Below are positions 32,279 to 42,000 of a DNA stretch of 64,000 nt, in pieces. How positions within the stretch are numbered: position 1 is the first letter of the stretch; each line of letters starts with the position of its first letter. Location of the stretch: assembly GCF_034259325.1 (NCBI RefSeq), contig NZ_JAXIVS010000007.1:496001-560000 (forward strand), written 5' to 3'. This stretch comes from Hyalangium ruber. GTDB lineage: Bacteria > Myxococcota > Myxococcia > Myxococcales > Myxococcaceae. The translations under genes were made by a program, and so were the position numbers. The notes beneath the pieces were generated by a model that was not told the origin of the DNA, did not search any database, and saw nothing but the letters and a program-made list of their open reading frames with translations.

Positions 32279-34561
32279 CTACAGCATGGCCCCAGGGTCT
32301 ACATCGATAGTAACTTTGACCCCCGAGGGGACATCCTCCAGCTTCATCTCCAGGCGGGCGAGCAACGGGGCGAGGGCCGCGTGTGTCGGCCCCTTGAGGA
32401 GCAGCTGCCAGCGCGTCCGGCCCCTCAGCCGGGCGATGGGCGCCAGCGCCGGCCCCAGCAGGCGCACCCCGACGGAAGGCGGCGGCATGCGGCGCGAGAG
32501 GAACTCTCCGAGCATCCGGGCCACACTGGCGGTCTGCTCCGGGTGCTCTCCCTCGAGCCGGATGGCCGCCAGCCGGGTGAAGGGCGGGTAGGCCAGGGCC
32601 CGGCGCCACTCCAGCTCCTGTAGGGCGAAGCCCTCGAAGTCATGGGCGAGCACGCGCTTCACCGGCTCGGAGTCCGGGTTGTACGTCTGCACCAGCACCC
32701 GGCCCGGATCCTTGCCGCGCCCCGCCCGCCCCGCCACCTGGGTGAGCAGGTGGAAGGTACGCTCGGCGGCGCGGAAGTCCGGGATGGCCAGCGAGGTGTC
32801 CGCCATCACCACGCAGACCAGGGTGACGCCCGGAAAGTCATGCCCCTTGGCCACCATCTGCGTGCCCACCAGCACGTCGATCTCCCGGCGCGCGAAGGCC
32901 GCCAGCAGCTCGGTGACGCGCTCGGCGCTGGTGGCCGAGTCCCGGTCCAACCGCGCCACGCGGGCCTGGGGCAGCCGCTCGGCCACCTCCGCCTCCACGC
33001 GCTCGGTGCCGATGCCCAGCTTGAGCAGCGGACCGGTACACTCGCGGCACCTCTCGGGCACGGGAGTAGCCAGCCCACAGTAGTGGCACATCACCCGCGA
33101 GGCGCTCCGATGGAGCGTGAGACACACGTCGCAGTCGCTGCACTTGAGCGTCAGCCCGCACACCTCGCACAGCAGGAACGTGCTGTGGCCGCGGCGGTTG
33201 AGGAAGAGGATGACCTGCTGTCCCTTCTCCACCGTCTCCCGCATCGCCTCCAGCATCGGCGGGGAGAGGATGGGGGCCTCCTCCGTGACGGGGCCTCCGT
33301 CGCGCGGCCGCTCCACGCGCAGGTCCACCAGCTCGATGGTCGGCATCGGCCGGTCGTCCACGCGGTGCTTCATCTCCAGCAGCCGGTAGCGGCCCTTGCG
33401 CACATTCTCCAGCGACTCCAGCGCGGGCGTGGCCGAGCCCAGCAGCACCAGCGCCCCGGCCTGCTTGCCGCGCACCACCGCCATGTCGCGCGCGTTGTAG
33501 CGAAGCTTGTCCTCCTGCTTGAACGAGGGGTCATGCTCCTCGTCCACCACCACCAGCCCCAGGTTCTCCACCGGGGCCCAGATGGCCGAGCGCACCCCCA
33601 CGGCGATGCGCACCGTGCCCTTGCGCAGCGCCTGCCAGTGGAAGAGTCGCTCGCGGTCCTTCAGCCCCGAGTGCAGCACCGCCACGTCCGAGCCGAAGCG
33701 GCTGCGGAAGCGCCCCACCAGCTGCGGGGTGAGAGCGATCTCCGGCACCAGCACGAGGCTGCCCTTGCCCTGGGAGAGCGCGTGCTCCACCGCGCGCAGG
33801 TACACCTCCGTCTTCCCGCTTCCGGTGACGCCGTGCAGGAGCACCGTCTGGAAGCCCCCCGCGTCGAGCGAGGCTTGCAGGGACTTCACCGCGACGTCCT
33901 GCTCCGGGGTGAGCAGCTCCGGGCGGCCCTGCGCCAGCCCCTCGCGCACGCCCGGCTTGAGCACCTGTTCCTCCAGGCGCACCAGCCCGCGCGTGGCCAG
34001 CTTCTTGAGCATCTCGCGCGCGCCGGGGATGGCGTGGGCCACCTCATCCAGCGGGGCTCGGCCTCCCACCGCCAGCAGATATGCGAACGCGGCGGCCTGG
34101 GCCGGAGCGCGGCGCAGCTCGGGCGGGGGCTCGGCGACGAGCGCCACCGCGAAGTGCTGCACATCCGGCCGGGCCTCCTTCTCGTCCTCGGCCTTGCTGA
34201 GCCCCGGCGGCAGGGCGCCGCGAATCACCTCGCCCAGCGGATAGCGGTAGTGCTCGGCGGCGAAGCGCAGCAGGGCGATGAGGTCCGTGGGCAGGGAGGG
34301 CGACTCCTCCAGCACCCGGTGGATGGGCTTGAGGTTGACGCCCTCCTCGGCAGGCGGGGAGGCAGGCCCCAGGAAGAACCCCAGCGCCGTGCCGCGCCCG
34401 AAGGGCACCAGCACCCGCTGGCCGGGGGCCAGGCGCCCCGAGAGCGTCTCGGGGACGACATAGGTGAACTCTCCCCGGACAGGGCGGCCGACGGCGACGG
34501 AAGCAAGGGCGGCAGGCGAGCTCACGGGGGTCACTGTAGCGGGATGATCCGACACGACCAT
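32279..34561 (-). CDS. priA: Primosomal protein N' (PriA helicase)
   Basis: About 760 residues from the ATG at 34561; an ATG at 34660 is an alternative, and neither has a strong ribosome site. The N-terminal DNA-binding domain precedes a helicase core with Walker A G-V-T-G-S-G-K-T-E-V-Y and V-V-D-E-E-H-D. The zinc-binding insertion has the expected Cys pairs (C-E-V-C, C-S-D-C, C-H-Y-C and C-R-E-C). The C-terminal helicase half has V-G-T-Q-M-V-A-K-G-H-D-F and Q-V-A-G-R-A-G-R. PriA restarts stalled replication forks. It is 15 bp upstream of the giant pseudo-receiver gene on the same strand. Confidence 0.93.
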   Translation of the reverse strand: MVVSDHPATVTPVSSPAALASVAVGRPVRGEFTYVVPETLSGRLAPGQRVLVPFGRGTALGFFLGPASPPAEEGVNLKPIHRVLEESPSLPTDLIALLRFAAEHYRYPLGEVIRGALPPGLSKAEDEKEARPDVQHFAVALVAEPPPELRRAPAQAAAFAYLLAVGGRAPLDEVAHAIPGAREMLKKLATRGLVRLEEQVLKPGVREGLAQGRPELLTPEQDVAVKSLQASLDAGGFQTVLLHGVTGSGKTEVYLRAVEHALSQGKGSLVLVPEIALTPQLVGRFRSRFGSDVAVLHSGLKDRERLFHWQALRKGTVRIAVGVRSAIWAPVENLGLVVVDEEHDPSFKQEDKLRYNARDMAVVRGKQAGALVLLGSATPALESLENVRKGRYRLLEMKHRVDDRPMPTIELVDLRVERPRDGGPVTEEAPILSPPMLEAMRETVEKGQQVILFLNRRGHSTFLLCEVCGLTLKCSDCDVCLTLHRSASRVMCHYCGLATPVPERCRECTGPLLKLGIGTERVEAEVAERLPQARVARLDRDSATSAERVTELLAAFARREIDVLVGTQMVAKGHDFPGVTLVCVVMADTSLAIPDFRAAERTFHLLTQVAGRAGRGKDPGRVLVQTYNPDSEPVKRVLAHDFEGFALQELEWRRALAYPPFTRLAAIRLEGEHPEQTASVARMLGEFLSRRMPPPSVGVRLLGPALAPIARLRGRTRWQLLLKGPTHAALAPLLARLEMKLEDVPSGVKVTIDVDPGAML

Positions 34562-34712
34562 TTCCCGTCCAGGCAACCTGGAACTCTCGGTGTGCTCGGG
34601 CGTACCACTCTCCGTGGTCGAGGGCTCCAAGCTCAAGTTCCCCTGGGAAGGCAAGTCCATGACATTGCCTACAACCCGTGGAGTGGGCCCGACCGTCCTG
34701 AGTTCCCTCGCG

Positions 34713-34753
34713 AAAGAGAGGAAGAAGGGAGAGGGTGTGGACTTCCCTCTCCC
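34713..34753 (-). terminator. Rho-independent terminator after the HD/Hsp90-like gene
   Basis: On the minus strand the stem GGGAGAGGG (34753-34745) and CCCTCTCCC (34735-34727) flank a 9-nt loop, followed by TTCTTCCTCTCTTT (34726-34713). It begins about 11 bp after the stop codon at 34764. It should separate this gene from priA downstream. Confidence 0.7.
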
Positions 34754-34763
34754 CGCGCTCAGC

Positions 34764-37256
34764 TCAGTGGATGCGCGGCGTCGTCGGACGCTGGAAGACC
34801 CAGGTCCTCCGCTTGCGCCCATCCACCACGTTCCACTCCTTCTCGGACACCTGCACGTTCGCCACGATGTCCTCGAGCGGCAGGCCCCACGCCTTGGCGA
34901 TGTACACGCCGATCAGCGCCGGCAAGTGGACCAGCAGCCGGCCCGCCGCGGTGTGACCCGCCTCGTGGCACGGAATCACCACCAGCTCCTGGAGCTTGCG
35001 CACCGAGCGCTCCGAGCCGTCCACCAGCGTCACCTCGTCCCGCTCCGCCACGAACTCCTGGAGCTGCGCCAGAGTGACAGGGTTTCCGCCCCGATAGCCG
35101 ACGGGCAGCTCTCCCGGCTCGCCTCCCCAGGAGAGCACCGCCAGGCCGATGTCGTGCCGCTTGCCCAGCTCGTAGCCCTCGAAGTTGAGCTGGTACTTCT
35201 CCCACAGCCGCGCCTGCTCCGTGGCCCACCGGGCCAGGTCCTCGCGCAGCGCCAGCGGCTCCGCGTCGTCTCGCGTGGCCACGTCCGTGGTCCCCAGCAG
35301 CGCTCCGGTGAACTCGCGCGAGTACCGGGCCCGCAGCCCTCCCGCGCTGATGACCGACAGCCCCGCCCACCGCTGCATCGCCCCCGAGGCGATGCAAATA
35401 CGCCCGATGCACTGGCCGTTGGCGTCCAGCACCGGGCGCACCATGGGCGCCAGGAACGACATCAGCGAGGTGTTCACCCCCCGCGTGGTGTTGCCGATGC
35501 GGCGCAGCAGCCGCGTCGCATCCAGCGTCCGCCAGTCGTTGGCCTCGATGACCGTCGACGCCTGGCCCGGCCGCTCCTCCAGCCGCAGCGTCACGTCCAG
35601 CGTGGGAGCAATCCGCCCCAGCAGCTCGGTGAACGAGATGCGCTCCTCCGCGTCCGACCAGTGGTCCCACTGGTCACTGCGGTCCAGCAGCATCTGCTCC
35701 CAGTCCCGCTCACGCGACAGCCACACCCGCACCCGCGTGCCCCCGTCCGCCAGCTGCTCGTCCGGCTCTCCGGGCCGCAGGATGGGGTGCGCGCCGAGCC
35801 CGTTGTCGAACTCCAGCACGTGCGTCACCGACTCCTGGAACGGCCGGGAGGTGACCCGCAGCCGCTCTCCCCACATGAACACCGAGAAGAAGCCGATGCC
35901 GAAGCGCCCCGCCGGCACGAAGCCGCTCGCCGACAGCCCCGGGTAGTCGCGGCGCATGTCCTCCGTCATCCAGTAGCTCGTGCCGAAGTCGAGCAGGTGG
36001 CGCGTGAGCACCCGCTGCGTCATGCCCACGCCCGTGTCCGCCACTTCGATCCACCGCCCGTCCGAGTCCCGGCCGGTGCGCACGGTGATGGTGCCCCAGT
36101 TGTCGCGAAGCCCCACCAGCGCCCGCCGGGCCCGCACCGCGTCCGCCGCGTTCTGGATGAGCTCTCGCAGCGGAACCGAGGGGTCCTTGCGGTAGAGCTG
36201 GGCCCCGCCAATCTGAGCGATGAGGCTCGGCACGTCCGAGACGTGGACCCGCGCATCCACCGGCATCCAGCCCTGCGTCTTCACGTGCGTGGCCAGCCGC
36301 GTCGCGTCGTCCGCGTCCAGCACGCCCCGCGCCAGGAAGCGCGGCCGGCCGCTCGTGGTGAGCAGCGCGTCCACGTCATGCAACTCGCGGTCGATGGCCC
36401 GCAGCGCCTCGAAGCAGCTCCAGAACACCTCCGCCTCGGCCCGGGAGAAGGGCTCCCCCGGCTTATAAAGGAGGCGATCATGCACCAGCGTGGGCCGGCC
36501 GAGCCGCCGGCGGCGCTCCTCCACCAGCACCGTGTCCGCCGCCCGCAGCGCCGCGGCCACCTTCAGCGCGTCCACCGTCCACTCAGCCGGAGCCGGCGCC
36601 GGGGCTTCGATCTTCCGCCCCGACAGCATGCGGCCCACCTCGGCGATGTCCCACCCGTGGCTGTAGGCCAGCTCGCCCAGCAGCTCCCCGAAGTGCTTGC
36701 GCAGCCCCGCCTCCTCCACGAGGGACACGTCCTCCCCGTCCGTCCCCTTCCACGTGCGCAGCGCCAGCAGCCGGGACTGCTTCAGCGCCAGCATCTGGAG
36801 CGCGTCCTCCGTCGCCATCCGGGCGTACTCCTCGGAGGGACTCTCCATCTCCGTCGGCGTGGGAGCCCGGTCCGTCTCACGGCGGATGCGCGCGGCCAGC
36901 GCGTCCTTCCACTCCTGGGTTCCCCTCAGGCCCGCCTCTCCCTCGGGCATGCCCGCCAGGCCGTGCCCCAGGTCGTAGACGATGAGCGCTCCACCCAGCA
37001 CGAAGGCCTCGGCGGGGTTGAGCGGGTACTGGGGCCCGAGGATGAGGTCCATCCGCTCCCACAGCGCATCGAAGCGGTTGCCGCCCGTGGACTTCAGGGA
37101 CGGGTAGGCCTTGCGGATCTGCTCGGCGAATCTCCCCGCCCGCTCCCGAGCGCGCCGCAGCTGCTCACGCAGCCAGGCCCGCGCGTCCTGAGCGGCGTCG
37201 GCCTCCCGCTCGCCCAGGGTCCGCTTCCAAAGTTCCGTTCGCTCGCAATCGAACAT
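34764..37256 (-). CDS. HD-like and Hsp90-like (GHKL) ATPase fusion protein
   Basis: 830 residues. The N-terminal ~300 residues look like a divergent HD-type phosphohydrolase: I-V-Y-D-L-G-H (94-95, Tyr-Asp where HD would stand), H200 in A-Y-S-H-G-W, and D241 in R-A-A-D. A GHKL ATPase of Hsp90 type follows: N-box E365-L-I-Q-N369, D407-T-G-V-G-M and G450-R-F-G-I-G455-F-F-S. The region after it has the Hsp90 middle-domain feel. Near the end, residues 764-768 read H-E-A-G-H inside C-H-E-A-G-H-T-A-A-G-R, a zincin-like motif. HD-Hsp90 fusions of this kind have been noted in computational surveys of bacterial conflict systems. The function is unknown. It stands as a single gene closed by a terminator. 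Confidence 0.8.
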   Translation of the reverse strand: MFDCERTELWKRTLGEREADAAQDARAWLREQLRRARERAGRFAEQIRKAYPSLKSTGGNRFDALWERMDLILGPQYPLNPAEAFVLGGALIVYDLGHGLAGMPEGEAGLRGTQEWKDALAARIRRETDRAPTPTEMESPSEEYARMATEDALQMLALKQSRLLALRTWKGTDGEDVSLVEEAGLRKHFGELLGELAYSHGWDIAEVGRMLSGRKIEAPAPAPAEWTVDALKVAAALRAADTVLVEERRRRLGRPTLVHDRLLYKPGEPFSRAEAEVFWSCFEALRAIDRELHDVDALLTTSGRPRFLARGVLDADDATRLATHVKTQGWMPVDARVHVSDVPSLIAQIGGAQLYRKDPSVPLRELIQNAADAVRARRALVGLRDNWGTITVRTGRDSDGRWIEVADTGVGMTQRVLTRHLLDFGTSYWMTEDMRRDYPGLSASGFVPAGRFGIGFFSVFMWGERLRVTSRPFQESVTHVLEFDNGLGAHPILRPGEPDEQLADGGTRVRVWLSRERDWEQMLLDRSDQWDHWSDAEERISFTELLGRIAPTLDVTLRLEERPGQASTVIEANDWRTLDATRLLRRIGNTTRGVNTSLMSFLAPMVRPVLDANGQCIGRICIASGAMQRWAGLSVISAGGLRARYSREFTGALLGTTDVATRDDAEPLALREDLARWATEQARLWEKYQLNFEGYELGKRHDIGLAVLSWGGEPGELPVGYRGGNPVTLAQLQEFVAERDEVTLVDGSERSVRKLQELVVIPCHEAGHTAAGRLLVHLPALIGVYIAKAWGLPLEDIVANVQVSEKEWNVVDGRKRRTWVFQRPTTPRIH

Positions 37257-37322
37257 GCCCCCAGGATAGGGGCGGGCAGCCAGCGGGAGCTACATTTGAA
37301 ACGCCCACGGGTGCGCCGGGGC

Positions 37323-38117
37323 TCAACGCCCCGTTGCTTCGGGCACGAAGAGCTTGTCGGGAATGGAGGCGCGGGAGTCCGACTTGATGGCGGTGAAGCG
37401 CAGCACCCGCTCGCCGCCGCGCCAGACTTCCAGGCTCCGAGGCATGCCTTCCCCCGTCGCCGGCGAGGCGTAGTCGATGAAGCGCACGTCCCACGCCGTC
37501 CCCGCCTTGTCCGTCCAGCGCACCCGCGCCGGGCGGAAGTCGTCCTTGTATACCCAGAACTGGGGTTTAGCCTCATCGGGCTCGCCGAGAACGTACGCCA
37601 CCTCACCGCCAAAGCGCGCCAGGCTCGTGGTCCGGGTGGCGATTCCCAGGCTTTGCAGGTGCTGCTCCACCAGGTCCCGGGCATCCCCCTCCGAGGTGGA
37701 GCGCGTCGCCAGCAACGGGCAGAGCTGGCTCAGGGCCGTGGACAGCGAGGGAATCTCCGTGCCCTCCACGCGCCGGCGCCCGGCCACCTGCACCACCGCG
37801 AGCTTGTTGCCGTCGGGCACGGACACGTCGAAGCGGCAGCGCGCCGGCATCTTCATGAGGATGAGGCCGTCGGCGACCAATTCGGAGCGCTCGGTGGCCA
37901 GCCCCAGCGCCGCCGAGGCCTCCTTCACCGCCGAGCCGGAGAAGACGTAGGAGCCCTCCACCCGGAGCGAGGACACCTGCGGGGCATCGTCGCGCGAGCC
38001 CGTCATCCGGCGGAGGATGGAGCCTCCGGGGAGCACATACGCCCCCGCGGCCATCGAGGTGAGCACTCCCACCAGGACGAGAATCACGGGCGCTGGCTTC
38101 GGTGTGGTAGCGGACAT
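37323..38117 (-). CDS. Hypothetical secreted or membrane-anchored protein
   Basis: 264 residues. An N-terminal hydrophobic stretch (about 9-27, V-I-L-V-L-V-G-V-L-T-S-M-A-A-G-A) could be a signal peptide or an anchor. The second half has the alternating pattern F-W-V-Y-K-D-D-F-R-P-A-R-V and a later S-L-E-V-W-R-G-G-E, resembling LolA/LppX-type beta sheets that carry lipids. This is a weak structural guess. It starts divergently from the PorV-like gene, 49 bp away, and ends 66 bp before the start of the HD/Hsp90-like gene on the same strand. Confidence 0.65.
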   Translation of the reverse strand: MSATTPKPAPVILVLVGVLTSMAAGAYVLPGGSILRRMTGSRDDAPQVSSLRVEGSYVFSGSAVKEASAALGLATERSELVADGLILMKMPARCRFDVSVPDGNKLAVVQVAGRRRVEGTEIPSLSTALSQLCPLLATRSTSEGDARDLVEQHLQSLGIATRTTSLARFGGEVAYVLGEPDEAKPQFWVYKDDFRPARVRWTDKAGTAWDVRFIDYASPATGEGMPRSLEVWRGGERVLRFTAIKSDSRASIPDKLFVPEATGR

Positions 38118-38166
38118 GGGCTGGCGAATCTAGTGATGCACCCCCCAGGCATCAAGGCGGACTAGG

Positions 38167-39033
38167 ATGCGCCCTCCCATGTCGCATCGATTGATACTCC
38201 TGCTCGCGCTCTGTCTGTCCACCACCGTCCACGCCCAGACCGATATCGAGGATCTGCGCGACATCCACAGCGCGCGGAGCTATGCCATGGGCGGGGCCTA
38301 CCGCGCCCTGGGCCTGGGCACCGAGGCCGTGCAGGGAAACCCCGCCGCCATCGCCCTGTACCGCATGTACCGGATGGAGCTGCACGGCTCCTGGGACGCC
38401 CAGGGCAAGGACACCCTGGGCGGCGTGTCGGTGATGGACGCCAAGACGAGCGCCCTGGCCGCCGGACTGGACTACCACCTGCTGAGCCTGCGCAACGGCG
38501 AGGGGCGGGCCACCGCGCACTTCAGCACGCTGGCGCTCGCCTTCCCCATCACCCCCGGGGTGCTCATCGGCTCCTCGGTGCGCTACCTGCGCCTGGGCGG
38601 CACCCCTCTGACGCGCGCCAACGCCTCCACCGTGGACGCGGGCCTGCTGCTGCGCTTCTCCGACGCCATCACCGTGGGCTTCTCCGCCCACAACCTCATC
38701 GACACCCAGAACCCCGAGCTCAGCCGGTACTTCTCGGCCCACGTGGGCTACCTGTCGGGCATGCTCGTCCTGGCGGCGGACGTGCGCGCCGACTTCCAGA
38801 CGCGCGAGCAGTCCGTCTTCACCTACAGCGCCGGCCTCGAGTACATCCTCGGGCAGGCCATCCCCATGCGCATCGGCTACACGTATGACGGCTTCAACGA
38901 GGCCTCGCAGCTCGGGGTGGGCTTTGGCTTCATGTCGCAGGAGGGCAGCGGCATCGACTTCGGCTACCGGCACGATCTCGGTGGGGAGAAGGGCCGGGTG
39001 CTGGCCCTCACCCTGAAGATGCAGGTGGGCTGA
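38167..39033 (+). CDS. PorV/PorQ-like outer-membrane beta-barrel protein
   Basis: 288 residues from the ATG at 38167 (an ATG at 38179 is equally good). A signal peptide ends near V-H-A-Q. The mature protein opens with D-I-H-S-A-R-S-Y-A-M-G-G-A-Y-R-A-L-G and then G-N-P-A-A-I-A, the hallmark of the PorV/PorQ/UPF0164 barrels. Alternating beta strands follow to the end. Such barrels in Bacteroidetes serve type IX secretion; in myxobacteria their role is not established. It faces a short hypothetical gene and converges on the TPR giant, leaving 3 bp between stop codons. Confidence 0.75.
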   Translation: MRPPMSHRLILLLALCLSTTVHAQTDIEDLRDIHSARSYAMGGAYRALGLGTEAVQGNPAAIALYRMYRMELHGSWDAQGKDTLGGVSVMDAKTSALAAGLDYHLLSLRNGEGRATAHFSTLALAFPITPGVLIGSSVRYLRLGGTPLTRANASTVDAGLLLRFSDAITVGFSAHNLIDTQNPELSRYFSAHVGYLSGMLVLAADVRADFQTREQSVFTYSAGLEYILGQAIPMRIGYTYDGFNEASQLGVGFGFMSQEGSGIDFGYRHDLGGEKGRVLALTLKMQVG

Positions 39034-39036
39034 GCC

Positions 39037-42000
39037 TCAGCGGGCGGCGAAGAGCTGAAAGTAGCGCTCGGAGGCGGCGAAGCGCACCAGCTCGATGATC
39101 TCGCGCTCCAGCGCGCGCTTGAGCCTGAGCGCCGCGAGCGCCGGCCCCACCGCCCCACAGGCGATGAGCCCCGCGCGGTTGGCCGAGTCCCGCGCCGCGT
39201 CCGACAGGGCCGACACGTCGAACTGGCGCGTGGCCGCATCGAACAGGGACGCGGCCCGCTCGATCTGCTTCGGCTGCAGCGTCTCGTACACCACGAGGGC
39301 CTCGGGGCTGGAGGCCGGGCCCGCCTTCAGCACCCCGGAGATCATCGCCAGGCCGCGCAGCACCTGGTCCTTCTTGAGGCTGCGCAGGGCGAGCAGGTCC
39401 GGCCCGAGGCAGATCAGCGCCCGCCCGGCGTAGAAGCGCAGCTCGGGAGCCGGCAGCACCTGCTTCACCGCGCCCTTGCCCACCAGCACCCGGGGCGTCT
39501 CCGTGTGGACCAGGGAGAACGGGGGCCCGTTGTCCTCGGCGAGCACCACCTGCGGAGCCTGGATGCCGAGCAGCCGCTGCGTGGTCTCCAGGGCATCGAG
39601 GGTCGCGGGCGCTCCGACGCCCAGGTCCGGGCGGAACGCCTCCTTGGAGCCGGCGGCGCGCCCATACGCGGGGAAGAGGCGGCAGAGCGCCATGCCCACG
39701 CACGCGAGCAGCTCTCCGGGCGGCGTGCGCAAGAGCGGGTGGCGCAGCCCGGAGCGATCGTCCGCGGAGAGCGGCTTGCGCGGCAGGTGCGAGGCGGGCG
39801 TCTCCTTGCCCTCGAGCGCGTCGCCGATCTCCCGCATCAGCGTGGCGCGCGCCACGTCTCCCCGCTCCTCGAAGTAGTTGGCGATCTGGTAGTAGAGCCG
39901 CGAGTCGAGGGGGTGCTCGCGCACCTGCTGGAAGACCGCGGGCTCGGCGCCGGCCTGCTCCGGAGGCGGAACCCGGGCGGAGGTGGTGTCCCCGCGCCCT
40001 CGGGCGAGCCGGCGTACGGGCTCCATCCGCCCAGGAGGCGCCTCCCAGGAGATGAAGGCCGTGTTCTGCACCGGCGTGTTGCCGTACGCGGGCTGCTGCT
40101 GCCCCTCGGGCTCGCGGGGAGAGACCTGCTCGAAGGGCGACTCCGGAGCCGTCGGACGCTTGGCGACCGGCACCTGCACGGCGGCCCGCTTGGCGGTTCC
40201 TCCTCCTCCGGCTCCGGCGGGAGGCGCCGCCGGGCGAGCGCCCGAGGCGGTGGAGGTCGTCACCGCGCTCCGTGCCCCGGTCGCTTCCCGAGGCGGAGGC
40301 GGATTCGCCGCGGCCTTGATGCCAGGAGAGGTGTCCTCGTAGCGAACAGGAGGAACAGGAGCCTTCGGCGCGGGCGCGGGCGCGGGGGGCGGGGCGGGAG
40401 CGTCGCCCTTTCGCCGCACGTTCCAGATCGACAGGGACGGACTGGTGTGGCCGGAATCGCTGAGGAGATCATCGAGCTCGCGGGAAGCATCCAGCGACGG
40501 CTCGGGGAGGCTCGGCTTCTTGCGGGTGTCCTTGGCGGGGGCGGCCTTGGAAGGGGCGGGGGCGGGGGCGGCCGGCTCGCCGGGCGGAACGAAGCCCTCC
40601 GGGGCCTCGGTGGCCGTGGGCTCCTCTTCCCCGAAGGGCATCCGCCCTCCAGGGAAGTTCGCCATGGAGAACTCGATGGTCGGCCGGGCGGCGTCATCCG
40701 GCGGAACGGCCACGGGAGCGTGCGTGTCGGTGGCCGGCTCGTCGTCCGGCGGGGGGAAGGCCTGCCCCGAGGGCGTCAGCTCCACGTTCCCTGGCGGAGG
40801 AATGAGCACCTGGGTGCGCGGGGCGCTCGGCTCGCGCTGAGGCCTGGCGGTCCGAGGGGGCTCGGGGATGGGAGGCGCGCTCGGCTCGGCCAGCGCCCGC
40901 CGCAGGTTCTCGGCGCGCCGGGCGTACACCTCCGCGCGCGCGGGATCCTTGAGGACCTCTCGACAGAAGGTGGCGAGCCGGGCCCAGGTGCGCTGCCGCT
41001 CCTCCTCGTCTTCCGTCGCGGTGGCGGCGTGCTCGAGCGCCCACGCCGCCTCGCCAATCTGCCCGCGCGTGGTGAGGCGGTCGGCCAGCAGCAACCACGC
41101 CTCCTTGTGGCCGGGTTCGAAGCGCACCGCCTGCCGCAGCTCGGTCAGCGCGCCGTCCGCGTCACCGGCGGCCTCCAGCGTGGACACCAGCTCCAGCCGG
41201 GCCTTGCGCGCGGCGAGTCCGCGAGGCTCCCGGGCGAGTTGCTCCCGCAGGGACTGGCTGAGCGTGGCCTTGTCACCAATCACCCGCGCGAGCGCCAGCA
41301 GCCGCTCCCGTGCCTCGGGATCCGCCGGGTCCTCGGCGAGGACCTCCGTCCAGGCCCACTGGCCCAGCCGCGCGTCCTTCAGCAGCTCGTCGGCGGCGGA
41401 CGCGAGCGCCCGGAGCGCCTCGAGCCTGTCGGGCGAGCGGCGGGGCGCCACGGCGATCGCACCGCGCAGGCGCAGGGCGATGGTGGGGCGCTCCACGTCG
41501 GAGACACAGCGCACCAACCCCGCGAGCACCAGGAGCAGGCCCGGGGTGAGTGCCTCCGCCGTCTCGAAGTCCGTCTTGGCCTGGGCGCGTTCTCCGGCCG
41601 AGAGCGAGAGCTCGGCGCGCGTGAGGTAGGCATCGGCCCGGGCCCTGGGAGTGCGTGCGCCCTGCACAGCCTCGTCGAGCGCCCGCCGCACCAGGGAGGG
41701 GTTCCCCCGCAGGGACAACAGGCGCACCTGCTCCTTCAGCGCGGCGCGGTCGCCCGTCAGCGCGACGATCTCTCCATACATGCGCGCGGCGCCCGCGGGA
41801 TCATTCAGCTCGTCCTCCATCACCTCCGCGAGCTGGGTGAGCACCTCCGCGCGAGCCGCCGGGCCCTTCGCCCGCTCGGCGCGCGCCAGATAGAACTGCG
41901 CCAGCTCGCGCCAGGCCTTGCGCGCGATGAGCTGAGCCTCCTGGCGCTGCAGGGCCGCGGGGTCATCCCGTTCCTCGGCGGGGGGAGCCACGGGCGCGGC

